In this document: piece by piece, positions 8,188 to 16,163 of the stretch
Position numbering within the stretch: position 1 is the first letter of the stretch
Layout of the letters: each line of letters opens with the position of its first letter
From: Myxococcota bacterium
GTDB lineage: Bacteria; Myxococcota; B64-G9
Direction of reading: 5' to 3'
NCBI GenBank assembly: GCA_022710975.1
Contig: JAKLGA010000001.1
Coordinates: forward strand, 434,001-498,000
Length of the DNA stretch: 64,000 nt
The notes under the pieces: generated by a model
Seen by the model: only the letters and a program-made list of their open reading frames with translations
Databases searched by the model: none
Told to the model about the DNA's origin: nothing
Made by a program: the position numbers and the translations under genes

Positions 8188-9206
8188 AGACCGCCCTGCA
8201 GCCGCGCCTGGTGAACGGGCCCGCCGGCGATCCGGCCCTGTTCGTGGACATCCTGCGCGAGCGCCGCGCCCTGCTGTTCGACTGCGGGCAGCTGCACGTC
8301 CTGGCGGCGGCCGAGTTGCTGCGCATCTCGGACGTGTTCGTCTCCCACGCCCACATCGACCACTTCATCGGTTTCGATCACCTGCTCCGGCTCCAGCTCG
8401 GCCGGCGCAGCCGGGTGCGGGTGTTCGGCCCGCCGGGCATACGGGACTGCGTGGGCGGCAAGCTCAGCGGTTACACCTGGAACCTGCTGCACAGCCAGCG
8501 CCTGGTGTTCGAGGTGCACGAGCTGGGCGAGGACGAAGAGGTGGTGACCGAGTTCGCCTGCCGGCGGCGCTTCCGCCCGACCCCCGGGTGCCGGCAGCCG
8601 CGCCACGAGCCCGTGCTGCGGGACGACCTGCTGGAGGTGCGGGCCGCGTTGCTCGACCACCGCATCCCGTCGGTGGCCTACGCGGTCCGCGAGCGGGACT
8701 TCTACAACGTCGATCCGGTGGCCCTGGAGGCCACGGGCCACCGGGCCGGGCCCTGGCTGGGCCGGCTCAAGGACTGGGCCCGGGCCGGCCGGCCGGAGGA
8801 CGCGCGGGTGGAGGTGGAGGGCAAGCTCTACCCCGCCCGGGAGCTGGCCGACGCGCTGCTGCTGCACTCCCCGGGCCACCTGCTGGCCTACGCCGCCGAC
8901 GCGCTGGGCAGCCCGCAGAACCGGAGCCGCCTGTGCGAGCTCGCCCGCGGGGCCGATTTGCTCTACTGCGAGGGGGCCTTCCTGCACGAGGATCTGGAGC
9001 GGGCCCGCGAGACCTACCACCTCACCGCCCGGCAGGCCGGCGAGATCGCGCGCGAGGCCGGCGCCAGGCGCCTGGTGGTGTTCCACCACTCCCCGAAGTA
9101 CGAGGGCCGTTTCCAGGATCTGGAGGCCGAGGCCGAGCGGGCCTTCCGCGGGGAGGCCGGGGCAGGCGACAGCCCGCCCGAGGTGGCCGACCAACCCGCG
9201 GAGTGA
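8184..9206 (+). CDS. RNase Z-like metallo-beta-lactamase-fold hydrolase
   Basis: The 340-residue product has the metal-binding HAHIDH motif at 55-60 near the N-terminus. Further on it has YAADALGSPQN (bridging Asp), an LYCEGAFLHEDLERARETYH segment and FHHSPKYEGRF. This order (HxHxDH, D, then the HLTARQAGEIAREAGA helix and a final His) is the RNase Z layout. RNase Z removes 3' tails from tRNA precursors, but several relatives have lost that job. The exosite arm is not obvious, so the substrate is open. Its ATG overlaps the kinase stop, an unusual setting for a tRNA-processing enzyme and a reason to suspect another role. Confidence 0.8.
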   Translation: MKTALQPRLVNGPAGDPALFVDILRERRALLFDCGQLHVLAAAELLRISDVFVSHAHIDHFIGFDHLLRLQLGRRSRVRVFGPPGIRDCVGGKLSGYTWNLLHSQRLVFEVHELGEDEEVVTEFACRRRFRPTPGCRQPRHEPVLRDDLLEVRAALLDHRIPSVAYAVRERDFYNVDPVALEATGHRAGPWLGRLKDWARAGRPEDARVEVEGKLYPARELADALLLHSPGHLLAYAADALGSPQNRSRLCELARGADLLYCEGAFLHEDLERARETYHLTARQAGEIAREAGARRLVVFHHSPKYEGRFQDLEAEAERAFRGEAGAGDSPPEVADQPAE

Positions 9207-9212
9207 GCCAGG

Positions 9213-9485
9213 TCAGCTCCCGCGGGCCGAGGCCAGGACCCTGTCCTTCCAGTCCTCCCGCAGGCGGATGTAGCTCTTGCCCGTGGTGGGTGGGCGCAGC
9301 TGGTAGACGTCCGCGTCGGGCCGCTCCACGCCCACCTCGATCACGTCGCCCTTGTCGAAGGTGATGTGGGTGGTCTTCTTGTAGACCACCATGGACTCCT
9401 CGGACTGGGCCGAGGCCAGGACGGGCAGGAGCAGCGCCAGGCCGAGCACCAGGGCCAGGATCAGGCGGAGCCACGGAGCGCGCAT
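9213..9485 (-). CDS. Small exported protein of unknown function
   Basis: This 90-residue product has a clear signal peptide (hydrophobic 8-24, cleavage near ASA-Q at 26-27). The remaining 64 residues are polar and beta-prone (YKKTTHITFDKGDVIEVGVERP). I recognise no family. The ATG follows GGGAGG and lies 26 nt below a TACAAT hexamer (complement of 9511-9516) that could be a -10 box. It faces the RNase Z-like gene, with 6 bp between the two stops. Confidence 0.65.
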   Translation of the reverse strand: MRAPWLRLILALVLGLALLLPVLASAQSEESMVVYKKTTHITFDKGDVIEVGVERPDADVYQLRPPTTGKSYIRLREDWKDRVLASARGS

Positions 9486-9544
9486 GCGGCACCTCCCGGG
9501 TTACGTCTCCATTGTACGGCGAAATCGGGACGGGTGGGGGAGCG

Positions 9545-10099
9545 TCACTCCTCGGCCGGGCTGAACTCGAGCGGGAACTCGTAGCCCATGCTGGTGACGG
9601 TCAGGCCGTCCTCCTTCTTGCCCGAGAACTTCGGGAACTTCCAGGAGGCCACCTTGGGCTGCAGGCACTTGCCGAACTGGTGCTCGGCCATGTCCTCGGG
9701 CTCGATGGCCACCTTCTCCACGGAGCCGGAGGTCTTGATCTTGAGCCCCACGATGGCCTCGCCCTCGAACTCGGGGTCGGCCTTGAGCGCCTTGCAGTAG
9801 CAGAACTTGACCGTGCGCAGGTTGCGGTTGACCACCGAGTTGATGTCGTCGTCGCCCAGCATGTCCTTGGGCGCCTCGTCCCCGCGGGAGACCGAGATGG
9901 TCGCGCCCGGGCCGAAGGCCAGGTTGAGGGTGGCCTCGGGGATCTCCTCGCCCGGCCGGGCGGTGACCTTGAACACGCCCGCCCCGCCCTTGGACAGGGC
10001 CGCGAACTTGGACTTGAAGTCCTTGGGGGGATCGGCCGCCACCGCCACCGCCGCGGCCAGCAGGAGCGTCACCACCAGGATCCAGGTCGTCCGCCTCAT
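9545..10099 (-). CDS. Exported AgmX/PglI C-terminal-domain protein
   Basis: The 184-residue product has a signal peptide (about 1-21, ending AVAA). A linker is followed by a domain with INSVVNRNLRTVKFCYCKAL, then FEGEAIVGLKIKTSGSVEKV and a Cys near KCLQPKVASWKFPK. This pattern, V-x-x-N-x-x-x-x-x-C-Y with paired Cys and W-x-F-P, is typical of the AgmX/PglI C-terminal domain of Myxococcota, named after gliding-motility genes and found in many envelope proteins. No motility genes are nearby, so a gliding role should not be assumed. The ATG at 10099 has GGAGGTGG upstream; the longer reading to 10210 has no signal peptide. Confidence 0.78.
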   Translation of the reverse strand: MRRTTWILVVTLLLAAAVAVAADPPKDFKSKFAALSKGGAGVFKVTARPGEEIPEATLNLAFGPGATISVSRGDEAPKDMLGDDDINSVVNRNLRTVKFCYCKALKADPEFEGEAIVGLKIKTSGSVEKVAIEPEDMAEHQFGKCLQPKVASWKFPKFSGKKEDGLTVTSMGYEFPLEFSPAEE

Positions 10100-10110
10100 C
10101 GTCCACCTCC

Positions 10111-10128
10111 CTCGGGTAGGAACCCGAG
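10111..10128 (-). promoter_or_regulatory. Leader hairpin just upstream of the AgmX-like gene's ribosome site
   Basis: CTCGGGT and ACCCGAG form a perfect 7-bp stem around a 4-nt loop. On the minus strand it ends right before GGGAGGTGG and the ATG. It could protect or occlude the ribosome site. No ligand-binding structure is visible. Confidence 0.3.
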
Positions 10129-10184
10129 CACTCCTCCTGTGTAACACATCCCTCGGCCCCGGAACAGTGACCTGGAGCACGTGG

Positions 10185-10228
10185 GACCTGGGGTAGGTGA
10201 TTCCGCGCACACCGGATGTCCCCAGGTC
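10185..10228. repeat. Inverted repeat downstream of the leftward Cys-rich lipoprotein gene
   Basis: GACCTGGGG (10185-10193) and CCCCAGGTC (10220-10228) are exact inverted copies separated by 26 nt, directly after the stop of the gene ending at 10232. It may form a hairpin at the mRNA 3' end, but no T-run follows, so it is not a standard intrinsic terminator. Confidence 0.35.
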
Positions 10229-10231
10229 ACC

Positions 10232-10993
10232 CTACCAGCCATTCCATTCGCAGTAGTCGACCTCCGGCAGGGTCGCGCTCGTGCATGACTGCGCGCTACT
10301 GGTGCAGTTTCCTAGAGGACAGGGCTCCACGCAGACCTCGTGCCCTGTGCCCTCGATCTCCACCGCTTGGCAGATTAGAGAGGCCGCGAACAACTCGCAG
10401 GGCGGAAGAAGGCCGGAATCATCGCATTGGGCGCCATGACCTCCAGACCATTCATCCAGGGCGCAGAACGGTCCGACCTCATTGCCGCTTTCACCCGGCG
10501 CGAAGGTGCACCTGAGCTTCGTGAACCGACAATCGGAGTTGGAAGCGCACCGGTTCGCGCAACGATGGACCACGACGTCTGTGTCCGGGCGGCGGAAGGT
10601 AGCACACGTCAGATCGGAGGGGCAAGGGGCAGTTCCGGGAATGCATTCAGTCGTCCGTCCGCTGCAGGGGGTGACATCGTAGGTGCACTCCTGGTCATGG
10701 CCTTTCGGATGGCAGTTGGGTGTCCCCGCGCCCAGGCCGAGAGCCTCGCAGCTGTCGTAGACCCCGCCGGAGTCGCAGTCCTCAGAGGGATCGACGACGC
10801 CATCGTCGCAGATGTTGATTTCGTCCTGGGCACAGTTGCCCTTGTAGCACCAGGTACCTCCGCGGCACTGGCTGTCGTCGTTGCAGGGCCAGCCCCGGAG
10901 CCCCCAGTCCTCGGGCAGGAAGATCTCGCAGCCAGAGGAGAGTCCGCAGGCCAGCGCCAGGGCTACCGCGCAGGTCAGTGCAGGCGTATGCAT
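10232..10993 (-). CDS. Cys-rich lipoprotein, function unknown
   Basis: The 253-residue product has a lipoprotein signal peptide (GLSSGC, lipidated Cys at 22). About two dozen further Cys follow in Dickkopf-like units such as CNDDSQCRGGTWCYKGNC, plus a DDGVVDPSEDCDSGG segment common in myxobacterial surface proteins. It should be a disulfide-bonded outer-surface or periplasmic protein. Its GC content looks nearer 60% than the roughly 70% of its neighbours, which may mark an unusual origin or relaxed codon choice. It starts 2 bp after the stop of the CsgG-like gene, so the two form an operon. Confidence 0.72.
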   Translation of the reverse strand: MHTPALTCAVALALACGLSSGCEIFLPEDWGLRGWPCNDDSQCRGGTWCYKGNCAQDEINICDDGVVDPSEDCDSGGVYDSCEALGLGAGTPNCHPKGHDQECTYDVTPCSGRTTECIPGTAPCPSDLTCATFRRPDTDVVVHRCANRCASNSDCRFTKLRCTFAPGESGNEVGPFCALDEWSGGHGAQCDDSGLLPPCELFAASLICQAVEIEGTGHEVCVEPCPLGNCTSSAQSCTSATLPEVDYCEWNGW

Positions 10994-10995
10994 GT

Positions 10996-11925
10996 TCACC
11001 ACCTCCCGCCCAGGCCGAGCACCAGCCCCTGGCCGTCCGGGGTCGGCGCCAGTCCGCCCGAGGTGACCGCGGCCTCCCCCTCCGCCGGCTCGGTGAACCA
11101 GAGGGTCAGGCCGGTGACCATCAGGGCGACGCCCAGGCCGAGGCCCGCGTACATGCCCGCCGCGTAGGCCTTGGCCGGCCCCACCGCGTCGGGCTCGCCG
11201 TCGCGGTAGGCCTGACCTTCCTGGTAGCCGAGCACGCCCGCCACCCCGCCCAGCACCGTGAGCCCGACCCCCGTCCACAGGGTGATGTGGGCCGCCAGGC
11301 GCTGCTTGCTGCGGGGCTTGGCCGGGGCCTCCTCGACCACCGCGGGCTCCGGGGTATCCCCGGGCCGGACGTCGGCGGGCGTGTCCCCGGGCTGGCCCTC
11401 GGGCGGCTTGTCGGCGGGCGGGGCCTGCAGGGCGGCGGCCAGCGGCACGAAGATCTGGCGCACGGCCGCCGAGGTGGCGTCCAGCAGCGCGTCCTGGCCG
11501 CCCTTGATCTTCTCCGACACGCCCTTGACCACGCTGATCTTCTTGACGTCCAGCACCTTGAGGTTGAGCAGGTAGGTCTCGCCGAACAGCGACACGCTGC
11601 CCACCACCACGTACTGGGCGCCGAGCGCGCCGCCGATCTCGGCGATGCAGGAGTCGTCGTTGCAGCCGGCCAGGGTCTTCTTCTCCTCGTACTGCAGCAC
11701 GGCCTGGATGTCCGACTTGCCGATGACCCTGAACGTGCCGAGCTCGCGGATGTCGTTGGCCAGCAGCTCGCCCAGCGCGTCCATCTGCTCCTGGGTGACG
11801 CCACCCTTGCTGGCGAACTCCATGACCGCCACCGCGGGCAGGCCCTCGTCCGCGGCCCGGGCCGCCCCGGACCCGAGCAGGGCCAGGATCCAGCCCCCCA
11901 CCAACCAAGCCGAGCGTGTCCTCAT
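10996..11925 (-). CDS. Exported CsgG/LpoB-like protein, paralogue of the product at 2134-3186
   Basis: The 309-residue product has a signal peptide (about 1-25, GAARA). A CsgG-like domain follows, with AVAVMEFASKGGV, LGELLANDIRELGTFRVIG, GCNDDSCIAEIGGALGAQYV and LLNLKVLDV, the usual start of families that read 'which protein, at which level' in the periplasm. A Pro-rich linker and two C-terminal hydrophobic helices complete it. The SCIAEIGGAL element and overall order match the protein at 2134-3186. Members include curli-secretion CsgG and penicillin-binding-protein activators; the exact role here is unknown. The ATG at 11925 is preceded by GGAGG. It leads an operon with the Cys-rich lipoprotein. 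Confidence 0.78.
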   Translation of the reverse strand: MRTRSAWLVGGWILALLGSGAARAADEGLPAVAVMEFASKGGVTQEQMDALGELLANDIRELGTFRVIGKSDIQAVLQYEEKKTLAGCNDDSCIAEIGGALGAQYVVVGSVSLFGETYLLNLKVLDVKKISVVKGVSEKIKGGQDALLDATSAAVRQIFVPLAAALQAPPADKPPEGQPGDTPADVRPGDTPEPAVVEEAPAKPRSKQRLAAHITLWTGVGLTVLGGVAGVLGYQEGQAYRDGEPDAVGPAKAYAAGMYAGLGLGVALMVTGLTLWFTEPAEGEAAVTSGGLAPTPDGQGLVLGLGGRW

Positions 11926-12038
11926 GGGAGTCCTCCGAAGGAATGATCGCAGGTTACAGGCAGGCGCCGGGCGGCGCAAGGCTCTTGCCCGCGCTGCCGG
12001 GGGCGTGCTCTGCTCCCGCACCGGAGGAGGTGCCCGCC

Positions 12039-12545
12039 GTGCGCGAGTTCGAGACCGTCATCCGCCCGACCCAGGTGGACACGTTCGGCCACCTGAACCA
12101 CGCCGTGTACCTGGAGATCTTCGAGTGGGCCCGCTGGGAGTGGGCCGCGGCCGAGGGCATGGGCCTCGACCGGCTGGTCGCCGAGGAGCGCACCGCCCCG
12201 GCCGTGCTGCACGTCGATCTGTCCTTCCTCAAGGAGCTGCGCATGCACGAGGCGGTGCGTGTGCGCACCTGGGTGCAGGCCCTGGAGTCGGTCAAGGGCG
12301 TGATCGGCCAGGAGATGGTGAAGGCCGACGGCGCGGTGGCCGCCCGGCTGTGGCTCACCTTCACCATGTTCCACCTGGACAGGCGCCGGGCCGTGGCCCT
12401 GCCGGCGGCGCTGCGAGCCTCCTTCGAGGCCGACGGCCCCTACCGGGCGGAGCGGGCCGCGGAGGAGGCCGCCCGGGAGGCCCGCCGCCAGGCCGCGCTC
12501 GGCCGGGGCAGGGGCGGGGGCCCTCCTCCGGATCCGGAGGGTTGA
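12039..12545 (+). CDS. Acyl-CoA thioesterase (hotdog fold, YbgC/FadM-like)
   Basis: The 168-residue product opens with the 4HBT signature TQVDTFGHLNHAVYLEIFEW, in which the Asp acts as the catalytic base and the GHLNH turn lines the active site. It should hydrolyse acyl-CoA thioesters in the cytoplasm. I chose the GTG at 12039 because GGAGGAGG lies 8 nt upstream and this gives the normal family start. An open frame to 11916 would overlap the upstream region of the leftward operon. The C-terminal 45 residues are Arg/Ala-rich and unlike the family, probably a tail. It is separated by 117 bp from the DUF1015-ser operon, so a functional link is not implied. Confidence 0.87.
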   Translation: MREFETVIRPTQVDTFGHLNHAVYLEIFEWARWEWAAAEGMGLDRLVAEERTAPAVLHVDLSFLKELRMHEAVRVRTWVQALESVKGVIGQEMVKADGAVAARLWLTFTMFHLDRRRAVALPAALRASFEADGPYRAERAAEEAAREARRQAALGRGRGGGPPPDPEG

Positions 12546-12574
12546 GCCCGACCAGGGGCGCGCCCGTTTTCCTC

Positions 12575-12602
12575 TTGCATTCATGGCGCGCGGGGGTATA
12601 AG
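12575..12602 (+). promoter_or_regulatory. Candidate promoter of the DUF1015-serA-serC operon
   Basis: TTGCAT (12575-12580) and TATAAG (12597-12602) are 16 nt apart and lie 60 nt before the GTG start, just after a T-tract. The -10 is one of the best in the window. Confidence 0.5.
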
Positions 12603-12662
12603 CGAGATGGTTTCGAAGAACCAACATACCGTTTTCCGGACGCTTTCGTAAGGAGGACTGCC

Positions 12663-13907
12663 GTGTCCGACATTCGACCCTTCCGCGGAATCCGTCCCCG
12701 CCCCGACCTCGCCGCCGCGATCGCCGCGCCGCCCTACGACGTGGTGGACTTCGACGAGGCCAAGGCCTACGTGGCCGACAAGCCCAACAGCTTCCTGCGC
12801 ATCGAGAAGTCCGAGATCCAGCTCGAGAAGGGGCTGGAGACCCTCGATCCGCGCATCTTCCAGAAGGGCCGCGACACCCTGCAGGCCTGGCTGAAGGAGG
12901 GCAAGCTCATCCAGGACGAGCAGCCCTGCTTCTACCTGTACCGCCAGAAGATGGGCAAGCACGTGCAGACCGGCGTGGTGGCCGGCGCCTCGGTGGACGA
13001 GTACCAGCGCGACCTGATCAAGAAGCACGAGCACACCCGCAAGGACAAGGAGGACGAGCGCACCCAGCACGTGGACACGCTGTCCGCCAACACCGGGCCG
13101 GTGTTCCTGACCTACCGGGCCATGCCCGCGCTGGACGCCTTCGTGAAGAAGGTCTGCAAGCGCAAGAAGACCGTGGACCTCGTCAGCGAGGACGGCATCG
13201 GGCACACCCTGTGGGTGATCTCCAAGCCGGCCGAGGTGGAGGAGCTGCGCCAGCTCTTCGCCGCCATCCCGCACCTGTACGTGGCTGACGGACACCACCG
13301 CTCGGCCGCGGCCTCCCGGGTGCAGCAGGTGCGCAAGGCCAGGAACCCGAAGCACACCGGGCAGGAGGCCTACAACTTCTTCCTGACGGTGATCTTCCCC
13401 CACGATCAGATGAAGATCATGGAGTACAACCGGGTGGTGAACGATCTGCGCGGGCTCAGCCCCGAGGCCTTCCTGAAGAAGGTCGAGGAGAAGTTCAGCG
13501 TGGTCGACGCGGACCAGGCCAGCCCCGACCGGCCGCGCTGCTTCGGCATGTACCTGGGCGGGCGCTGGCGGCGGCTCACGGCCAGGCCCGGCACCTTCCC
13601 GGAGAAAGATCCGGTCGACAGCCTGGACGTGGCGATCCTGCAGAACAACCTGCTCGGGCCGGTGCTGGGCATCGCGGATCCGCGCACCGACAAGCGCATC
13701 CAGTTCGTGGGCGGCATCCGCGGCACGGCCGAGCTCGAGCGCCGGGTGCAGAAGACCGGCGGCGCCGGCGTGGCCTTCGCCATGCACCCGACCAGCATCG
13801 AGCAGCTCATGGCCATCGCGGACGCCAGCAAGGTCATGCCCCCCAAGTCCACCTGGTTCGAGCCCAAGCTACGCTCGGGCATGGTGGTGCGAAGCCTCGA
13901 GGATTGA
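12663..13907 (+). CDS. DUF1015 family protein
   Basis: The 414-residue product matches DUF1015 over its whole length. It starts with PFRGIRPRPDLAAAIAAPPYDVV, has FLRIEKSE, a middle SANTGPVFLTY, and the hallmark LYVADGHHRSAAA (about 202-214). The family is soluble and of unknown activity, but is repeatedly found beside serine biosynthesis genes, exactly as here. The GTG start is preceded by AAGGAGG. Its stop is 17 bp before the serA start, so DUF1015-serA-serC is one operon ending at the terminator at 15919. A role in handling a phosphoserine-pathway intermediate is a reasonable guess but unproven. Confidence 0.92.
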   Translation: MSDIRPFRGIRPRPDLAAAIAAPPYDVVDFDEAKAYVADKPNSFLRIEKSEIQLEKGLETLDPRIFQKGRDTLQAWLKEGKLIQDEQPCFYLYRQKMGKHVQTGVVAGASVDEYQRDLIKKHEHTRKDKEDERTQHVDTLSANTGPVFLTYRAMPALDAFVKKVCKRKKTVDLVSEDGIGHTLWVISKPAEVEELRQLFAAIPHLYVADGHHRSAAASRVQQVRKARNPKHTGQEAYNFFLTVIFPHDQMKIMEYNRVVNDLRGLSPEAFLKKVEEKFSVVDADQASPDRPRCFGMYLGGRWRRLTARPGTFPEKDPVDSLDVAILQNNLLGPVLGIADPRTDKRIQFVGGIRGTAELERRVQKTGGAGVAFAMHPTSIEQLMAIADASKVMPPKSTWFEPKLRSGMVVRSLED

Positions 13908-13924
13908 TCGAAAGGAGGACCCCC

Positions 13925-14806
13925 GTGCTGATCCTGATCGCTGACAAGTTCGACGACGTGCTGCCCGAGAAGCTGAAGAAGTTCGGCGAGGTCACCACCG
14001 ACATCGGCCGGCTGGCCGAGGCCGAGGTGGTGCTGGTGCGGGCCGCCACCAAGGCCGACAAGGCCTTCTTCGAGAAGGCCAAGCAGTGCAAGCTGATCAT
14101 CCGCGGCGGCGTGGGCACGGACAACATCGACAAGGCCGCGGCCAAGGAGAAGGGCGTCGAGGTGCTGAACACGCCCAAGGCCTCCTCGGTGGCGGTGGCC
14201 GAGCTGGCCTTCGCCATGATGCTGGCGGTGCCCAACCGGCTGATCGAGGCGCACAACGCCATGCTGGAGGGCAAGTTCCTCAAGAAGGAGATCAAGCGCA
14301 CCGAGCTCTACCAGAAGACGCTCGGGCTGATCGGCATCGGGCGCATCGCCCAGGAGGTGGCCACCCGCGCCGCCGCCTTCGGCATGACCGTGCTGGCCTA
14401 CGATCCGTACGTGAAGAGCTCGCCGGTGGCCAAGATGGTGGCCAAGCTCGACGAGCTGGTGGCCAAGGCCGACTACGTGTCCCTGCACGTGCCGCTGACC
14501 GACGAGACCCGCGGCATGTTCAACTCCGCGCTGATCGCCAAGATGAAGAAGGGCGCGGTGGTGGTGAACGCGGGCCGCGGGGCGTGCGTGGTACCCGAGG
14601 ACGTCAAGGCGGCGCTCGACAGCGGCCAGCTCGGCGCCTACGCCACCGACGTGTGGCCGTCCGACCCGCCCCCAGCCGACTACCCGCTGCTCAAGCACCC
14701 CAAGGTGATCATGATCCCCCACCTGGGCGCCAGCACGAAGGAGAACCTGCTGCGCATCGGCGTGGAGGTCGTGGAGATCCTGTCCCAGCGCAAAGGAGGC
14801 AAGTGA
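13925..14806 (+). CDS. serA: D-3-phosphoglycerate dehydrogenase, short form
   Basis: The 293-residue protein is a D-2-hydroxyacid dehydrogenase lacking the C-terminal ACT domain. It has the substrate loop IIRGGVGTDNID, the NAD motif GLIGIGRIAQEVA, the catalytic Arg in NAGRGACV and the catalytic His in MIPHLGAST. It oxidises 3-phosphoglycerate to 3-phosphohydroxypyruvate, the first step to serine. One oddity: the position of the usual catalytic Glu (DVxxxEP in relatives) reads DVWPSDPP, with Asp247 replacing Glu. The absence of an ACT domain means no classical serine feedback site. The GTG at 13925 has AAAGGAGG 5 nt upstream. SerC follows after a single base. Confidence 0.9.
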   Translation: MLILIADKFDDVLPEKLKKFGEVTTDIGRLAEAEVVLVRAATKADKAFFEKAKQCKLIIRGGVGTDNIDKAAAKEKGVEVLNTPKASSVAVAELAFAMMLAVPNRLIEAHNAMLEGKFLKKEIKRTELYQKTLGLIGIGRIAQEVATRAAAFGMTVLAYDPYVKSSPVAKMVAKLDELVAKADYVSLHVPLTDETRGMFNSALIAKMKKGAVVVNAGRGACVVPEDVKAALDSGQLGAYATDVWPSDPPPADYPLLKHPKVIMIPHLGASTKENLLRIGVEVVEILSQRKGGK

Positions 14807-14807
14807 C

Positions 14808-15893
14808 ATGGCCCGCATCTTCAATTTCGCCGCTGGCCCGTCCACCCTGCCGCTGCCCGTCCTGGAGAAGGTCCGCGACGAGTTCGTGGATTACCAGGGC
14901 AAGGGCATGTCGATCGTGGAGATGAGCCACCGCGGCAAGGTGATCGACGAGATCCACAACCAGGCCCTGGCCCTCATCCGCGAGCTGCTCGGGGTGCCAG
15001 CCAGCTACAAGGTGATGATCCTGGGCGGCGGCGCCACCCTCCAGTTCGGCATGATCCCGATGAACTTCCTGTGGGGCGGCAAGAGCTGCGACTTCACCCA
15101 GACCGGCGCCTGGGCCAAGAAGGCCCTCGAGGACGCCAAGAAGGTCGGCAAGGTCAACGTGCTGTGGGACGGCAAGGCCGACAACTACCTGAACCTGCCG
15201 GATCCCAAGACCCTCAAGGTCAGCCCCGACGCCGCCTACCTGCACATGACCGCCAACGAGACCATCGGCGGGGTGGAGTGGCAGGACTGGCCCGAGACCG
15301 GCAAGGTGCCGCTGTTCTGCGACATGTCGTCCGACTTCATGAGCCGGCGCGTGCCGGTGGAGAAGTTCTCGCTGATCTACGCCGGGGCGCAGAAGAACGT
15401 GGGCCCGGCCGGCGCCACCATCGTCATCATGCGCGAGGAGCTGCTCGAGCGCTGCCCGCCCAGCATCGTGGCCTACCTGGACTACCGGCTGCACGCCAAA
15501 GAAAACTCGATGTACAACACCCCGCCGGTGTTCAGCATCTGGATGATCAAGCTGGTCATGGAGTGGCTGAAGGCCCAGGGCGGCCTGCCGGCCGCGGAGA
15601 AGCTGGCCGCCGAGCGCTCCAAGCTCATCTACGACGCCATCGAGCGCAACGCGGGCGTGTTCAACTGCCCGGTGCCCAAGGCCTGCCGCTCGAAGATGAA
15701 CCTGGTCTTCCGGCTGAAGACCGAGGAGCTCGAGGCCAAGTTCCTGGAGGAGGCCAAGAAGCACAAGCTCGACGGCCTCAAGGGCCACCGCTCGGTGGGC
15801 GGCTGCCGCGCCTCGGTGTACAACGCCATGCCGCTCGAGGGCGCCAAGGCCCTGGCCGGGCTGATCGACGAGTTCGCCAAGAAGAACGGCTGA
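14808..15893 (+). CDS. serC: Phosphoserine aminotransferase
   Basis: The 361-residue product has the full SerC pattern: FNFAAGPSTLPLPVLE at the start, SIVEMSHRGK, GGGATLQF, and the PLP-lysine region YAGAQKNVGPAG. It transfers an amino group from glutamate to 3-phosphohydroxypyruvate to give phosphoserine (and serves in pyridoxal phosphate synthesis in some bacteria). Length is normal. The ATG at 14808 has AAAGGAGG upstream and starts right after the serA stop. A strong terminator follows. SerB is not in the window. Confidence 0.96.
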   Translation: MARIFNFAAGPSTLPLPVLEKVRDEFVDYQGKGMSIVEMSHRGKVIDEIHNQALALIRELLGVPASYKVMILGGGATLQFGMIPMNFLWGGKSCDFTQTGAWAKKALEDAKKVGKVNVLWDGKADNYLNLPDPKTLKVSPDAAYLHMTANETIGGVEWQDWPETGKVPLFCDMSSDFMSRRVPVEKFSLIYAGAQKNVGPAGATIVIMREELLERCPPSIVAYLDYRLHAKENSMYNTPPVFSIWMIKLVMEWLKAQGGLPAAEKLAAERSKLIYDAIERNAGVFNCPVPKACRSKMNLVFRLKTEELEAKFLEEAKKHKLDGLKGHRSVGGCRASVYNAMPLEGAKALAGLIDEFAKKNG

Positions 15894-15918
15894 GCCACCC
15901 AGGTCCGTGACCGATCCG

Positions 15919-15948
15919 GGCCGCCCCCCCCTTGGGGGCGGCCTTTTT
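15919..15948 (+). terminator. Intrinsic terminator of the DUF1015-serA-serC operon
   Basis: A perfect 10-bp GC stem (GGCCGCCCCC / GGGGGCGGCC) around a 5-nt loop is followed by TTTTT (15944-15948), 25 bp after the serC stop. Confidence 0.9.
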
Positions 15949-16112
15949 GGTTTCGGGCAGGGCGTTGGCAGACCCTCCGTGTGTGGATCTCTCAGGACAT
16001 TCTTCAAGCAGGTGGGGAAGGGCAGGAGGGCAGGGCGGCGGGCGCCAGTTCGTTTCCTGCAGGGGCCCGGTTTGCAGGAGCCTGATGGCACCTGCGGAGG
16101 GGGTGAACTGGG

Positions 16113-16140
16113 TATCGGGTGTCGGGTATCGGGGGTCGGG
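16113..16140. repeat. Four degenerate 7-bp tandem units
   Basis: TATCGGG, TGTCGGG, TATCGGG and GGTCGGG run head to tail between the convergent serC and NicO-type genes. The rest of this 270-bp intergenic stretch shows only the terminator at 15919. No function assigned. Confidence 0.6.
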
Positions 16141-16163
16141 TCAGACTCGGCCGAAGCGTTGGC

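Noticed and set aside
9545-10099. Gliding motility gene
   Set aside because: Only the AgmX/PglI C-terminal domain is shared. No gliding or type IV pilus genes are in the window.
10232-11908. A single 558-residue leftward protein
   Set aside because: The upper part is a shadow of the CsgG-like gene. The lipoprotein begins at ATG 10993.
16113-16140. CRISPR-like repeats
   Set aside because: Units are only 7 bp, contiguous and degenerate, with no spacers and no cas genes.
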